The notes under the pieces: model-generated | What the model was told of the DNA's origin: nothing | Seen by the model: only the letters and a program-made list of their open reading frames with translations | Databases searched by the model: none | Position numbers and translations under genes: made by a program | Shown here: positions 16,901 to 28,170 of the stretch, piece after piece | How the letters are laid out: every line of letters begins with the position of its first letter | How positions within the stretch are numbered: position 1 is the first letter of the stretch | Source of the DNA: Sphingomonas sp. UNC305MFCol5.2 | Lineage (GTDB): Bacteria; Pseudomonadota; Alphaproteobacteria; Sphingomonadales; Sphingomonadaceae | Direction of reading: 5' to 3' | Assembly (NCBI RefSeq): GCF_000712135.1 | Contig: NZ_JOOE01000004.1 | Span: 126,501-190,500, forward strand | Length of the DNA stretch: 64,000 bases

Positions 16901-17785
16901 TCAGCCGGCGTGGACGGGTGCGCCCCAGCCGCCCCAGACATAGATCGAGGCGAAGAGGAACAGCCACACCACGTCGACGAAGTGCCAGTACCAGGCGGCG
17001 GCTTCGAAGCCGAAATGCTGGCGCGGGGTGAAGTGGCCCTTGTAGACGCGGACGAGGTTCACGATCAGGAAGATCGTGCCGACCAGCACGTGGAAGCCGT
17101 GGAAGCCGGTCGCCATGAAGAAGGCGCCGCCATAGCTCGATCCGCCCTCGCTCGCGCCCTTGAAGGGGAACGGCGCGTGGACATACTCATATGCCTGGAT
17201 GGAGCTGAAGAGCAGGCCGAGGATGATCGTCAGCCACAGGCCCTTCTTGACGCCGTCATTCTCGCCGACGCCGAGCAGGCCCCACAGGCCCTTCAGTTCG
17301 CCGCCGCGCTGATTGTGGAGCAATGCGTGGTGCGCCCAGGTGACGGTGCAGCCCGAGCAGAGCAGGATCAGCGTGTTGAGCAGCGGGAATTCCCACGCGT
17401 TCAGCACTTCCATGCCCTTGGGCGGCCACTGCCCGCCGACCGCCTCGACCGTCGAGGGGAAGAGCGAAAAATCGAACCACGCCCAGAACCAGCCGACGAA
17501 GAACATCACTTCGGAGGCGATGAACAGGATCATGCCGTAGCGCAGGTGAAGCTGGACGATCGGCGTGTGATCGCCCTGATGCGCTTCCTTGATCACGTCC
17601 GACCACCAGCCGAAAAAGGTGATCAGGATGCCCGCGACGCCGGCGAAGAACACGAGGTTCGCCGACGGCATGCTGTGCATCCACATGATGCCGCCCGATG
17701 CGAGCACCAGAGCCGCCATTGCGCCGAAAAGCGGCCAGATGCTGGGCGGAAGGATATGGTATTGATGGTTCTTGGCACCGGCCAT
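16901..17785 (-). CDS. ctaE: Cytochrome c oxidase subunit III
   Basis: A 294-residue integral membrane protein with about seven helices. Characteristic segments are NHQYHILPPSIWPLFGA at the start, SEVMFFVGWFWAWFD, LLCSGCTVTWAHHAL, and GFHGFHVLVGTIFL followed by FGFEAAAWYWHFVDVVWLFLF near the end. These define the aa3-type subunit III, which stabilises the oxidase during turnover and binds lipid near the oxygen channel. It follows ctaG and precedes the DUF3291 gene on the same strand. Confidence 0.97.
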   Translation of the reverse strand: MAGAKNHQYHILPPSIWPLFGAMAALVLASGGIMWMHSMPSANLVFFAGVAGILITFFGWWSDVIKEAHQGDHTPIVQLHLRYGMILFIASEVMFFVGWFWAWFDFSLFPSTVEAVGGQWPPKGMEVLNAWEFPLLNTLILLCSGCTVTWAHHALLHNQRGGELKGLWGLLGVGENDGVKKGLWLTIILGLLFSSIQAYEYVHAPFPFKGASEGGSSYGGAFFMATGFHGFHVLVGTIFLIVNLVRVYKGHFTPRQHFGFEAAAWYWHFVDVVWLFLFASIYVWGGWGAPVHAG

Positions 17786-17818
17786 CGGCTCGTCCCTGTT
17801 CCTTGGTTTGCGGCGTCT

Positions 17819-18352
17819 CTAGCTTGCAGCTTTACCGGAATCCACCGGGTAAAACGTATAGGAGAGCGTGATCTCCTGAATGTCCTTCGCATCGGGATCG
17901 CTCAGCATCGCCGGATCGACATAGAAAATCACCGGCATGCGGACTTCCTCGCCCGGCTGGAGGGTCTGCTGGGTGAAGCAGAAGCACTGGATCTTGGTGA
18001 AATATTTGCCCGCCGCCGCGGGAGTCACATTGAACGTCGCGGTGCCGGTGACTGGCTTGTCCGACAGGTTCTTCGCCTTGAAGAACGCCATGTCGCGGCC
18101 GCCCACGTCGATCGTGTCGGCGCGGCGCTCCGGCTCGAACTTCCACGGTAATTTGCTGCTGACGTTGCTGTCGAACGCTACCGTCACTTTCTGGCCCGTC
18201 GTGCCGGGCGCGCGCAGGCCGCGCTGGGTGGTGCCGTTGAGCCCGGTCGCTTCGCAGAACATCCGGTAGAGCGGGACGCTGGCGAAGCCGACCCCGGTCA
18301 TCGTGCAGACGCCGAGCCCGGCGAGCAACGCGGTGCGCAGGTTGCGCGTCAT
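17819..18352 (-). CDS. ctaG: Cytochrome c oxidase assembly protein CtaG (Cox11)
   Basis: A 177-residue protein that delivers copper to the CuB site of subunit I. It has one N-terminal membrane helix (about residues 7-27) and a periplasmic beta-domain. The copper-binding CFCF motif is in KIQCFCFTQQTLQPGE, and the upstream Cys is in PLYRMFCEATGLNGTTQ. The C-terminus ITLSYTFYPVD is typical. ATG 18352 overlaps the stop of the 46-residue upstream gene (ATGA), and has no Shine-Dalgarno sequence of its own, so translation is probably coupled. Confidence 0.96.
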   Translation of the reverse strand: MTRNLRTALLAGLGVCTMTGVGFASVPLYRMFCEATGLNGTTQRGLRAPGTTGQKVTVAFDSNVSSKLPWKFEPERRADTIDVGGRDMAFFKAKNLSDKPVTGTATFNVTPAAAGKYFTKIQCFCFTQQTLQPGEEVRMPVIFYVDPAMLSDPDAKDIQEITLSYTFYPVDSGKAAS

Positions 18353-18489
18353 GGGCCATAACCTTGCGTGATCTTCACGATCGAGATCGCGAAGACGAGG
18401 ACGACGAACACTGCGAGCAGCACGCCCATGATCCGCGCACGCGAACGCTGGCGGGCACGGATCAGATTGGTCTGGTCGATATCGCTCAT
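18349..18489 (-). CDS. CoxF-like single-helix protein of the oxidase cluster (46 aa)
   Basis: A 46-residue protein starting [19 protein letters not shown], followed by a single hydrophobic helix (about residues 20-37) and the short tail KITQGYGP. The N-terminal basic segment and one helix match the tiny CoxF-type proteins found between ctaB and ctaG in alphaproteobacteria. The start overlaps the ctaB stop and the stop overlaps the ctaG start, both as ATGA, which strongly supports that this short frame is a gene. It would sit in the inner membrane; a role in oxidase assembly is inferred from position. Confidence 0.82.
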   Translation of the reverse strand: MSDIDQTNLIRARQRSRARIMGVLLAVFVVLVFAISIVKITQGYGP

Positions 18490-19388
18490 GCAAACCACCT
18501 ATCGGCGACCAAGGCGCCGAACATCAGGAAAAGATACAGAATCGAATATTTGAACAGCCGCTTCTCGGGCGCCATCGTGTCGTCCGGGACCGAGTTGCGG
18601 AAGGTCACCTGCGCGACGAGGCCGAGGAAGATCGCGTTGAGCAGAACCGCCGACCAGCCATAGAGTGCGCCGGTGAGGCCCAACGGCCAGGGCGCGATCG
18701 CCGCGGCGACCATCGGCAGCGTGTAGAGCCCGATCTGGGTGCGGGTGGTGCGTTCGCCCGCCACCACCGGCAGCATCGGCACCCCGGCATTGGCGTAATC
18801 GGTCTTCACGAACAGAGCGAGCGCCCAGAAATGCGGCGGCGTCCACAGGAAGATCAACGCGAACAGCAAAACCGGCAGCAAGGTCAAATTGCCCGTCGCC
18901 GCGGCCCAGCCGATCATCGGCGGGAACGCGCCGGCGGCGCCGCCGATGACGATGTTCTGCGGCGTGCGGCGCTTGAGCCAGATCGTGTAGACGAACACGT
19001 AGAACAGGATCGAGACGGCGAGGATCACCGTCGCGGCGAGATTGATCGCGAAATACATCAAGGCGAGGCTGAAACAGGCGAGCCCGACGCCGAAATGCAG
19101 CGCCGACTGCCGGTCCATCCGCCCCGCCGGCAGCGGCCGGCCCTGGGTACGCCGCATCTTCGAATCGAGATCGGCTTCGTACCATTGGTTGAGCGCCCCC
19201 GCGGCGCCAGCACCCAGCGCGATACACAGGATCGCGGTGAAGCCCAGGATCGGATGGATCGGCGCCGGTGCCGCTAGCATTCCGCAGAGCCCGGTGAACA
19301 CGACGAGCGTCATCACACGCGGCTTGGTGAGCGCAAGGAAGTCGCGCCAGTCGGCGGGAAGGGTGATGGAGGCGGCGGTGGTGGTCAT
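18486..19388 (-). CDS. ctaB: Protoheme IX farnesyltransferase (heme o synthase)
   Basis: A 300-residue UbiA-family membrane prenyltransferase with about nine helices. It starts [14 protein letters not shown] and contains the diagnostic motif [23 protein letters not shown] near residues 66-88, plus the second Asp-containing loop [17 protein letters not shown]. It attaches a farnesyl group to heme b to make heme o, the precursor of heme a. It is followed by the CoxF-like gene (four-base overlap). A serine hydrolase gene separates it from ctaD. Confidence 0.96.
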   Translation of the reverse strand: MTTTAASITLPADWRDFLALTKPRVMTLVVFTGLCGMLAAPAPIHPILGFTAILCIALGAGAAGALNQWYEADLDSKMRRTQGRPLPAGRMDRQSALHFGVGLACFSLALMYFAINLAATVILAVSILFYVFVYTIWLKRRTPQNIVIGGAAGAFPPMIGWAAATGNLTLLPVLLFALIFLWTPPHFWALALFVKTDYANAGVPMLPVVAGERTTRTQIGLYTLPMVAAAIAPWPLGLTGALYGWSAVLLNAIFLGLVAQVTFRNSVPDDTMAPEKRLFKYSILYLFLMFGALVADRWFA

Positions 19389-19439
19389 GACTCGCGAGGC
19401 GCTATAAGCCCCGCTTGCAAAAGGCGAAAGGGCCGCGAT

Positions 19440-20540
19440 CTAGGCGCCGGGCTTCGCCAGCACGAGCCTGGCGATCCCGCGGGCGATCTCGCCGGGTACG
19501 GCGCCGTTGTTGTTGGTCAGCACGATGATGGCGAGGTTCGCCTCCGGATAGCGCAGATAATAGGAACGAAAGCCGGGCAGGCTGCCGCCATGGTTGATCT
19601 CGGCATGGCCGTCGACGGTTTCGAGCCGCCAGCCGAAGCCGTAGGGCGCCGTTTCGCCGCTGGAGAGCTTCGCGGGCGTCCACATCTCCGCGCGCGGCGC
19701 GCCGCCGGTGAGGCCGCCCTGGGCCAGCACCTTCTCCCATTTGGCGAGGTCGGCGACGGTCGAGGTGAAGGCGCCGCTGGGGCGAAGCGCCAGATAGGAC
19801 TGGGCGTTGCGGAAGCGCCCCTCCTCCCAGGCATAGCCGCGCGCGCGATTCGGGATCAGATCGACGAGGCTGGTCGGCCGCGTCGCGTTCATGCCGAGCG
19901 GACCGAAGACGCGCTCGGCGAAGAAGGCGGGCCAGGGCTTGCCCGACGTACGGCTGATCACTTCGGCGAGGATGAAATAGCCGAGATTGCTATATTCGAA
20001 CCGCGTGCCCGCCGGGGCGTTCAGCGGCACGCCATAGGCCGAGCGGATGACGTCGATGTCGCTCTGCACCTTGGCGCCGTCGAATCCCGGCGCCTCGCGG
20101 ACGAGCCCGCCGGTATGGCTGAGCAGATGGCGGATCGTGATCGCCGACCAGCTGGACGGCGCATCGGGCAGATAGCGCGACACCGGCGCATCGAGCGCGA
20201 CCTTGCCCTCCTGGACCAGCAGCAGGATTCCTTCGGCGAGGAACTGCTTGCTGAGCGAGCCGATGTTGAACGCGGTGTCGGGGCGGACGGGCAGGTCCTG
20301 CTCAAGATCGGCGATGCCGTAGCCCGCCTGGTGGACGACCTTGCCGTCGCGCAGGACGACGAGCGCGACGCCGGGGATGTTCTGCTTGCGCATCGCATCG
20401 CGAACCACGCCGTCGGCAGCGGCGGAAAGGCCGGCCTGACTCCTCCCTGTGGTTGGAACCGGACGCACCGGCGTCGCGCCAGCCCCCGGTGCGGCGACCG
20501 CGACCAGCGCGGCGATCGAGCTGAGCAATAGGACGCGCAT
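19440..20540 (-). CDS. Exported serine hydrolase (beta-lactamase/esterase class C-like)
   Basis: A 366-residue protein of the PF00144-type family. Residues 1-21 form a signal peptide (ending around GAGA). The nucleophile motif SxxK is NIGSLSKQF near residue 89, the YxN motif is FEYSNLGYF near residue 185, and the third box is HGGSLPGF near residue 325. Such enzymes are esterases, D-amino peptidases or cell-wall peptidases as often as beta-lactamases. A GGGAGGCAG ribosome-binding site precedes ATG 20540. It lies between ctaD and ctaB, and a terminator separates it from ctaD, so it is probably transcribed on its own. Confidence 0.9.
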   Translation of the reverse strand: MRVLLLSSIAALVAVAAPGAGATPVRPVPTTGRSQAGLSAAADGVVRDAMRKQNIPGVALVVLRDGKVVHQAGYGIADLEQDLPVRPDTAFNIGSLSKQFLAEGILLLVQEGKVALDAPVSRYLPDAPSSWSAITIRHLLSHTGGLVREAPGFDGAKVQSDIDVIRSAYGVPLNAPAGTRFEYSNLGYFILAEVISRTSGKPWPAFFAERVFGPLGMNATRPTSLVDLIPNRARGYAWEEGRFRNAQSYLALRPSGAFTSTVADLAKWEKVLAQGGLTGGAPRAEMWTPAKLSSGETAPYGFGWRLETVDGHAEINHGGSLPGFRSYYLRYPEANLAIIVLTNNNGAVPGEIARGIARLVLAKPGA

Positions 20541-20642
20541 TCTGCCTCCCCCCGGGAGTCCAGCGATCTCATGGAATCGCAGCGCCGAGGCTATCGCGCC
20601 GCCTTGTGCCTTACAAGAGCAATACAGCCTGGACCCCAAAGC

Positions 20643-20670
20643 AAAACGCCCCGGAGTTTCCCCCGGGGCG
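20643..20670 (-). terminator. Rho-independent terminator after ctaD
   Basis: Read on the minus strand, the stem CGCCCCGG (20670-20663) pairs perfectly with CCGGGGCG (20654-20647) around an eight-base loop and is followed by TTTT (20646-20643). It lies 27 bases beyond the ctaD stop codon. It would end the ctaC-ctaD transcript before the serine hydrolase gene. Confidence 0.75.
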
Positions 20671-20696
20671 CCTGCGTCCGCCTTTCGGCAGATGGC

Positions 20697-23481
<2,785 letters not shown>

Positions 23482-23553
23482 CTTGTATATTCACCCTGTT
23501 CGCGTGGCTGCGCCGTAGGCGAGAGAAAAAAGGAAAAGGACCCGAGTCAGGGG

Positions 23554-23581
23554 CCTATACCCCGCTCGACCCCATTCTCAA
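23554..23581 (-). promoter_or_regulatory. Possible sigma-70 promoter of ctaC-ctaD
   Basis: On the minus strand TTGAGA (23581-23576) is followed, after 16 bases, by TATAGG (23559-23554), a fair match to -35 and -10 boxes. It is about 73 bases upstream of the ctaC start. The expected leader is pyrimidine-rich (TTTTCCTTTTTCTCTC). The call rests on consensus similarity and position only. Confidence 0.4.
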
Positions 23582-23660
23582 CCCTTTTTGCATGGCCGTT
23601 GCGGTGGCGGGGTGCCCCCCTTAAGAGTTGCCGCCGCTCGAAGCTGAAGGAGTGCATGGT

Positions 23661-24245
23661 TTGACCCGAGACGAGATTCTGGAGGAGTTCCGCGCCGCCG
23701 ACGCGCTGCTCGAGGGTCATTTCATCCTCTCCTCGGGGCTCAGGAGCTCGCGTTATCTGCAGTGCGCACGCGTGCTGATGGATCCGGCACGCGGGAGCCG
23801 GCTGGCCGAGGCGCTTGCCGCCCAGATCCCCGCAGAGCTTCGCGCGCAGATCACCGCGGTGGTATCGCCGGCGATGGGCGGCGTGATCGCGGGTCACGAG
23901 ATGGCGCGCGCGCTGGGTGTCGAGGCGATGTTCGTCGAACGCCCCACCGGCACCTTCGAGCTGCGCCGCGGTTTCCGACTCGAAGCCGGCCAGAAAGTGC
24001 TGATGATGGAGGACGTCGTCACCACCGGCCTTTCGTCGCGCGAAGCGATCAGGGCGATCGAGGAAGCCGGCGGCCAGGTGATCGCGATGGCCTCGCTGGT
24101 CGATCGCTCGGGCGGCAAGGCGGCATTCGACGTGCCGTTCTTCTCGCTGCTCCAGCTCGACGTCCCCACCTACGAACCCGACGCGCTGCCGCCCGAGCTG
24201 GCGGAGATCCCCGCGATCAAGCCCGGGAGTCGTGCGGCGGCATGA
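23661..24245 (+). CDS. pyrE: Orotate phosphoribosyltransferase
   Basis: A 194-residue enzyme making orotidine 5'-phosphate from orotate and PRPP in pyrimidine synthesis. The PRPP-binding motif is [18 protein letters not shown] near residues 112-129. The N-terminal [21 protein letters not shown] and the loop [15 protein letters not shown] are typical. TTG 23661 is chosen as start because GAAGGAG lies eight bases before it; a GTG at 23652 is too close to that site. It begins a run of five genes, each overlapping the next by four bases. Confidence 0.94.
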   Translation: MTRDEILEEFRAADALLEGHFILSSGLRSSRYLQCARVLMDPARGSRLAEALAAQIPAELRAQITAVVSPAMGGVIAGHEMARALGVEAMFVERPTGTFELRRGFRLEAGQKVLMMEDVVTTGLSSREAIRAIEEAGGQVIAMASLVDRSGGKAAFDVPFFSLLQLDVPTYEPDALPPELAEIPAIKPGSRAAA

Positions 24246-24967
24246 GCAAACTTCGCCTCGGCCTCAATATCGATCACGTGGCCACCGTGCGGAACGCGCG
24301 CGGTTCGGGCTATCCCGATCCGGTACGCGCGGCCCTGCTCGCCGCCGCGGCGGGCGCTGACGGCATCACCGCGCATCTGCGCGAGGATCGCCGCCACATC
24401 ACCGACGACGACATCGCCAGGCTCTCCGCCGAGCTGACCGTCCCGCTCAACCTCGAAATGGCGGCGACCGAGGAAATGCTCGCGATCGCGCTGCGCCATC
24501 GCCCGCACGCCGTCTGCATCGTCCCCGAGAAGCGCGAGGAGCGCACCACCGAAGGCGGGCTCGACGCGGCGGGGCAGCACAATCACCTCGCGCCGATGGT
24601 GGCGAAACTTCGCGACGCCGGTTGCCGCGTGTCGCTGTTCATCGAGCCCGACGAGCGCCAGATCGACGCCGCGCTCCGCCTCGGCGCGCCGGTGGTCGAG
24701 CTGCATACCGGCCGCTATTGCGAATTGGCCGAGGACGCCCGCGCCGACGAACTGCGTCGTATCGCCGACGCCGCCGCGCTCGCGGTCAAGGCGGGGCTCG
24801 AGCCGCATGCGGGTCACGGCCTGACCTTCGACAATGTCGTCCCGATCGCCGCGATCCCGCAGGTGATGGAACTCAATATCGGCCATTTCCTGATCGGCGA
24901 GGCGATCTTCGACGGGCTGGTTCCGGTGGTGCTGCGCATGCGCGCGCTGATGGATTCGGCGCGGTGA
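24242..24967 (+). CDS. pdxJ: Pyridoxine 5'-phosphate synthase
   Basis: A 241-residue TIM-barrel enzyme that condenses deoxyxylulose 5-phosphate with 3-amino-2-oxopropyl phosphate to form pyridoxine phosphate. Family blocks are [16 protein letters not shown] at the N-terminus, [44 protein letters not shown], and [10 protein letters not shown] followed by [12 protein letters not shown]. The ATG overlaps the pyrE stop (ATGA), and the stop overlaps the acpS GTG. PdxJ next to AcpS is a common arrangement in proteobacteria. Confidence 0.97.
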   Translation: MSKLRLGLNIDHVATVRNARGSGYPDPVRAALLAAAAGADGITAHLREDRRHITDDDIARLSAELTVPLNLEMAATEEMLAIALRHRPHAVCIVPEKREERTTEGGLDAAGQHNHLAPMVAKLRDAGCRVSLFIEPDERQIDAALRLGAPVVELHTGRYCELAEDARADELRRIADAAALAVKAGLEPHAGHGLTFDNVVPIAAIPQVMELNIGHFLIGEAIFDGLVPVVLRMRALMDSAR

Positions 24968-25380
24968 TCCTCGGCCTTGGCTCCGACCTCTGCAACATCG
25001 AGCGCATCCAGTCCTCGCTCGACCGATTCGGCACGCGCTTCGAGCAGCGCGCCTTCACCGAGATCGAGCTGAAAAAGGCCGCCCGCCGGCCGCACAATTA
25101 TGCCGCGACCTTGGCCAAGCGTTTCGCCGCCAAGGAGGCGTTTTCGAAGGCGGTCGGAACCGGGTTCAAGAACGGCGTGTTCCTCAAGGACATCGGTGTC
25201 GTCAATGCGCCTTCGGGGGCGCCGACGCTGGCGTTGACCGGCGGGGCGAAGGCGAGGCTTGACGCCCTCACTCCCGACGGCCACGTGGCGAGGGTGCATC
25301 TCACCCTGACCGACGATCATCCCTGGGCCTATGCCATGGTGATGATCGAAGCGATCGCGGTCGGGAAGGACGATACATGA
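24964..25380 (+). CDS. acpS: Holo-[acyl-carrier-protein] synthase
   Basis: A 138-residue phosphopantetheinyl transferase that activates acyl carrier protein with the CoA-derived arm. The Mg-binding Asp is in [13 protein letters not shown] at the start, and the second motif is [16 protein letters not shown] near residue 55. The GTG start overlaps the pdxJ stop (GTGA) and its stop overlaps the lepB start (ATGA). Length is normal for AcpS of alphaproteobacteria. Cytoplasmic. Confidence 0.96.
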   Translation: MILGLGSDLCNIERIQSSLDRFGTRFEQRAFTEIELKKAARRPHNYAATLAKRFAAKEAFSKAVGTGFKNGVFLKDIGVVNAPSGAPTLALTGGAKARLDALTPDGHVARVHLTLTDDHPWAYAMVMIEAIAVGKDDT

Positions 25381-26258
25381 CCTTGGTCGCGGATGAGTTG
25401 GCGTTGACGCACGAAGAGGGTTTGCACGAGGGCGCGGCCGAAACCCGCCGGGGCACCGACTGGTGGGCCGAATTGCGCGGCATATTCTGGCTGGTGCTGG
25501 CCGTGCTCGGCTTCCACAGCCTCGTCGCCAAGCCCTTCTATATCCCGTCCGAATCGATGATGCCGGGGCTGCTGGTGGGCGATCGGCTGGTCGTCACCAA
25601 ATATCCTTATGGCTACAGCTTCGTCACGCCGACCTTCCACTTGCTGCCCTTCATGTCCGGCCGGCTGTTCGGCAGCCTGCCGAAGCGCGGCGACGTGGTG
25701 ATCGTGACCCCGCCGGGGACCGAGACCGACTATATCAAGCGCGTGATCGGCTTGCCGGGCGACACGATCGCAGTGCGCGACGGCGTGGTCTATTTGAACG
25801 GCAAGGCGATTCCGCGCCGCGCCGCCGGCACCCGCGACGTTCCGGTCGACGCCAACACCCGCTGCGACCCCGACCATTATCGCGATCGGCTGGTCAGCGA
25901 CGCCAGCGGCAACAAGGTCTGCCGCCTGCCGATCTATCGCGAGACGCTTCCCAATGGCCGGTCGTACGACACGGTCGACCTCGGCTGGAGCCCAGGCGAT
26001 AATTTCGCCGAGATCCGCGTGCCAAAGGATCGCGTCTTCCTGATGGGCGACAATCGCGACAACAGCGCCGACAGCCGCTTCACGCTTGCACAGAACGGGC
26101 TCGGCGGTCCGGTGCCGTGGGAGAATATCGGCGGCCGCGCCGAATTCATCACTTTCTCGCTGGACGGCAGCGCAAGCTGGAATCCGCTGAGCTGGCCTGC
26201 CTCGTTCCGCTCGGGCCGTGCCGGCACTTCGCTCCATCCGACGCAGGAAGCCAAATGA
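25377..26258 (+). CDS. lepB: Signal peptidase I
   Basis: A 293-residue inner-membrane peptidase that removes signal peptides from exported proteins. One N-terminal helix (about residues 35-52) leads to the catalytic Ser motif [17 protein letters not shown] near residue 60 and the catalytic Lys in [12 protein letters not shown] near residue 122. The box [16 protein letters not shown] near residue 220 is also present. The stretch between about residues 140 and 200, with two Cys residues, is longer than in E. coli LepB's minimal core but common in this group. Coupled to acpS and to the downstream permease by four-base overlaps. Confidence 0.96.
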   Translation: MTLVADELALTHEEGLHEGAAETRRGTDWWAELRGIFWLVLAVLGFHSLVAKPFYIPSESMMPGLLVGDRLVVTKYPYGYSFVTPTFHLLPFMSGRLFGSLPKRGDVVIVTPPGTETDYIKRVIGLPGDTIAVRDGVVYLNGKAIPRRAAGTRDVPVDANTRCDPDHYRDRLVSDASGNKVCRLPIYRETLPNGRSYDTVDLGWSPGDNFAEIRVPKDRVFLMGDNRDNSADSRFTLAQNGLGGPVPWENIGGRAEFITFSLDGSASWNPLSWPASFRSGRAGTSLHPTQEAK

Positions 26259-27418
26259 GCGCCGAATCGCCGCACAGTGAGGGTATTCGGGTCGTTCAGG
26301 AGCCCGGCCCCAACGAGCTGCGCGATCCGATCGTGCGCGCCGAGCTGAAGCGCGCTTCGGTATGGTTCGGGCTGGGTATCGGCGTGGCGCTGATCGTGTT
26401 GCTGATCCAGCCGCTGCTGATCATCTTCGGCGGGCTCGTCGTCGCTTCGATGCTGGATGGCGGTGTGCGGCTGCTCGGCCGCGTGCTCCCGATCCCGCGC
26501 GGGCTGCGGCTGCTGATCGTCGTCTTGTTCGTGCTCGGCTTCATCGGCAGCGTCTTCTATCTGACCGGGGTCCAGATCGCGCTGCAGGCCGAACAGCTCC
26601 GCACCACGCTGGAGGTTCAGGGCAACCGCGTCGTCGAGTGGATATCGAGCCTCGGGCTCATGCCCGGGCGCGCCGACATCACCAGCATGGCGCAACAGGC
26701 GCTTGGCTCGATCGGGCGGCTGACCTCCGCGGTGGGATCGGTGCTCGGTGCCGGTGCGAGCCTGTTGATGGTGCTTTCGATCGGCCTGTTCGTCGCAATC
26801 GAGCCGCGCATCTATGAGCGCGGGCTGCAATGGATGGTGCCGGTCGCCGCGCGCGACGATTTCTCGGTGACGATCGGCCGGATGGCGCGGATGCTGCGCG
26901 TGCTGCTGGCGGGGCGCCTGCTCGGCATGGTGTTCGAAGGCGTGGTGACCTGGATCCTGTTGTCGATCGCCGGCGTGCCGATGGCGCTGTTGCTCGGCAT
27001 CATCACCGGCATCCTCGCCTTCATCCCCAATATCGGCGCGTTCGTCAGCGGCGTGCTGATGATCTCGGTGGGGTTCAGCGCGGGGACCGACACCGGCTTC
27101 TGGGCGATCGCAGTCTATTTCGGCGTGCAGACTTTCGATGGCTATGTGCTGATTCCGCTGGTCGCCAAGAAGACGGTCGATCTGCCGCCCGCGCTAACGC
27201 TCTCGGCGCAGATCCTCGCCAGCACCTTGTTCGGTTTCATGGGGCTGGCGCTCGCCGATCCGATCGTCGCGATGATCAAGGTGGCGCTCGAAAGCGAGGC
27301 AGAACGCGCCGCGAAGGCGCAAGACAAGGAGCCTCGCGGCTTCCATTGGCGCGTGCGCCACCGCGACACCGTCGCCGCTGCCGCGACGATCGCGGAACCG
27401 CCGGGCAACCCCCACTGA
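26255..27418 (+). CDS. AI-2E/PerM-type transporter family protein
   Basis: A 387-residue membrane protein with about eight helices. The pattern fits the AI-2 exporter-like (PerM/YdiK) family: paired N-terminal helices, a soluble middle region (QIALQAEQLRTTLEVQGN), and a C-terminal membrane core with GIITGILAFIPNIGAFVSG and QTFDGYVLIPLVAKKTVDLPPALTL, the strongest family signature. Members export AI-2 or act in Na+/H+ exchange; the substrate here is unknown. The ATG overlaps the lepB stop, ending the coupled run that began with pyrE. Confidence 0.88.
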   Translation: MSAESPHSEGIRVVQEPGPNELRDPIVRAELKRASVWFGLGIGVALIVLLIQPLLIIFGGLVVASMLDGGVRLLGRVLPIPRGLRLLIVVLFVLGFIGSVFYLTGVQIALQAEQLRTTLEVQGNRVVEWISSLGLMPGRADITSMAQQALGSIGRLTSAVGSVLGAGASLLMVLSIGLFVAIEPRIYERGLQWMVPVAARDDFSVTIGRMARMLRVLLAGRLLGMVFEGVVTWILLSIAGVPMALLLGIITGILAFIPNIGAFVSGVLMISVGFSAGTDTGFWAIAVYFGVQTFDGYVLIPLVAKKTVDLPPALTLSAQILASTLFGFMGLALADPIVAMIKVALESEAERAAKAQDKEPRGFHWRVRHRDTVAAAATIAEPPGNPH

Positions 27419-27440
27419 CCTGAGCCACCGGGGAGATCCC

Positions 27441-28061
27441 ATGCTGCTCCATGACTATTTCCGCTCTTCCGCGGCCTATCGCGTCCGGATCGCACTCAAT
27501 CTGAAGGGCATCGCGTACGAGCGGCGCGACGTGATGCTGCTCGAGAACCAGCAGCGCAGCCCCGAACATCTCGCGCTGAACCCGCAGGGCTTCGTTCCCG
27601 CGCTGGAGGTCGATGGCAAGGTGCTGACCCAGAGCCTCGCGATCATCGACTGGCTTGATGTGCGTTATCCCGAGCCGCGGCTGATCCCTCTCGACCCCGA
27701 TGCCCGCGCCGCGGCGATGGCGCAGGCGCTGGTGATCGCCGCCGATACCCATCCGCTGAACAATCTCCGGGTGATGCGGCGACTCAAGGCGATGGGCGTC
27801 GACGACGATGCGCGCGACGAATGGACGCGCCACTGGATCGCGGAGGGATTCGCTGCATTGGAGGCGATGGCGGGCGAGGGTCCCTTCCTTGGGGGCACTG
27901 CGCCCAATATCGCGGACGTCTTTCTGGTCCCCCAGATGTTCAACGCCCGCCGCTTCGCCACCCCGCTCGACGCCTATCCCAAGCTGGTCCGCGCCGATGC
28001 GGCGGCGATGGAGCTCGAAGCCTTCGCCGCCGCGCATCCCGACCGCGTGGCGACGAAGTGA
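27441..28061 (+). CDS. maiA: Maleylacetoacetate isomerase
   Basis: A 206-residue zeta-class glutathione transferase that isomerises maleylacetoacetate to fumarylacetoacetate in tyrosine breakdown. The glutathione-site motif is YFRSSAAYRVRIALNLKG near residues 6-23, with NPQGFVPALEVDG and LTQSLAIIDWLD following. The C-terminal helical domain has GTAPNIADVFLVPQ. A GGGGAGA Shine-Dalgarno sequence precedes the ATG. Other tyrosine-catabolic genes are not adjacent. The stop codon lies 16 bases before a palindromic repeat. Confidence 0.92.
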   Translation: MLLHDYFRSSAAYRVRIALNLKGIAYERRDVMLLENQQRSPEHLALNPQGFVPALEVDGKVLTQSLAIIDWLDVRYPEPRLIPLDPDARAAAMAQALVIAADTHPLNNLRVMRRLKAMGVDDDARDEWTRHWIAEGFAALEAMAGEGPFLGGTAPNIADVFLVPQMFNARRFATPLDAYPKLVRADAAAMELEAFAAAHPDRVATK

Positions 28062-28077
28062 ATCGCCCTTTCTTAAG

Positions 28078-28170
28078 CCCCTCCCCTTCAGGGGAGGGGT
28101 TGGGGGTGGGGCAATGCCGCGAGCTGCGTCGCCTGAGGACAAGCCCCACCCCAACCTCTCCCCTGAAGGG
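28078..28170. repeat. Intergenic palindromic repeat, type A (second copy)
   Basis: The hairpin CCCCTCCCC-ttca-GGGGAGGGG (28078-28099), then a GGGTGGGG box, is mirrored by arm 28143-28170, which repeats the same sequence inverted with a few mismatches. The centre is about 30 bases. Architecture matches the element at 15270-15412. The arm facing the TonB receptor runs into the reading frame of that gene, so the element has been inserted at, or has grown into, the 5' end of the gene. Confidence 0.75.

Noticed and set aside
19440..20540. Serine hydrolase as a true beta-lactamase resistance gene
   Set aside because: The motifs are shared with esterases and peptidases, and no regulator of the AmpR type is adjacent.
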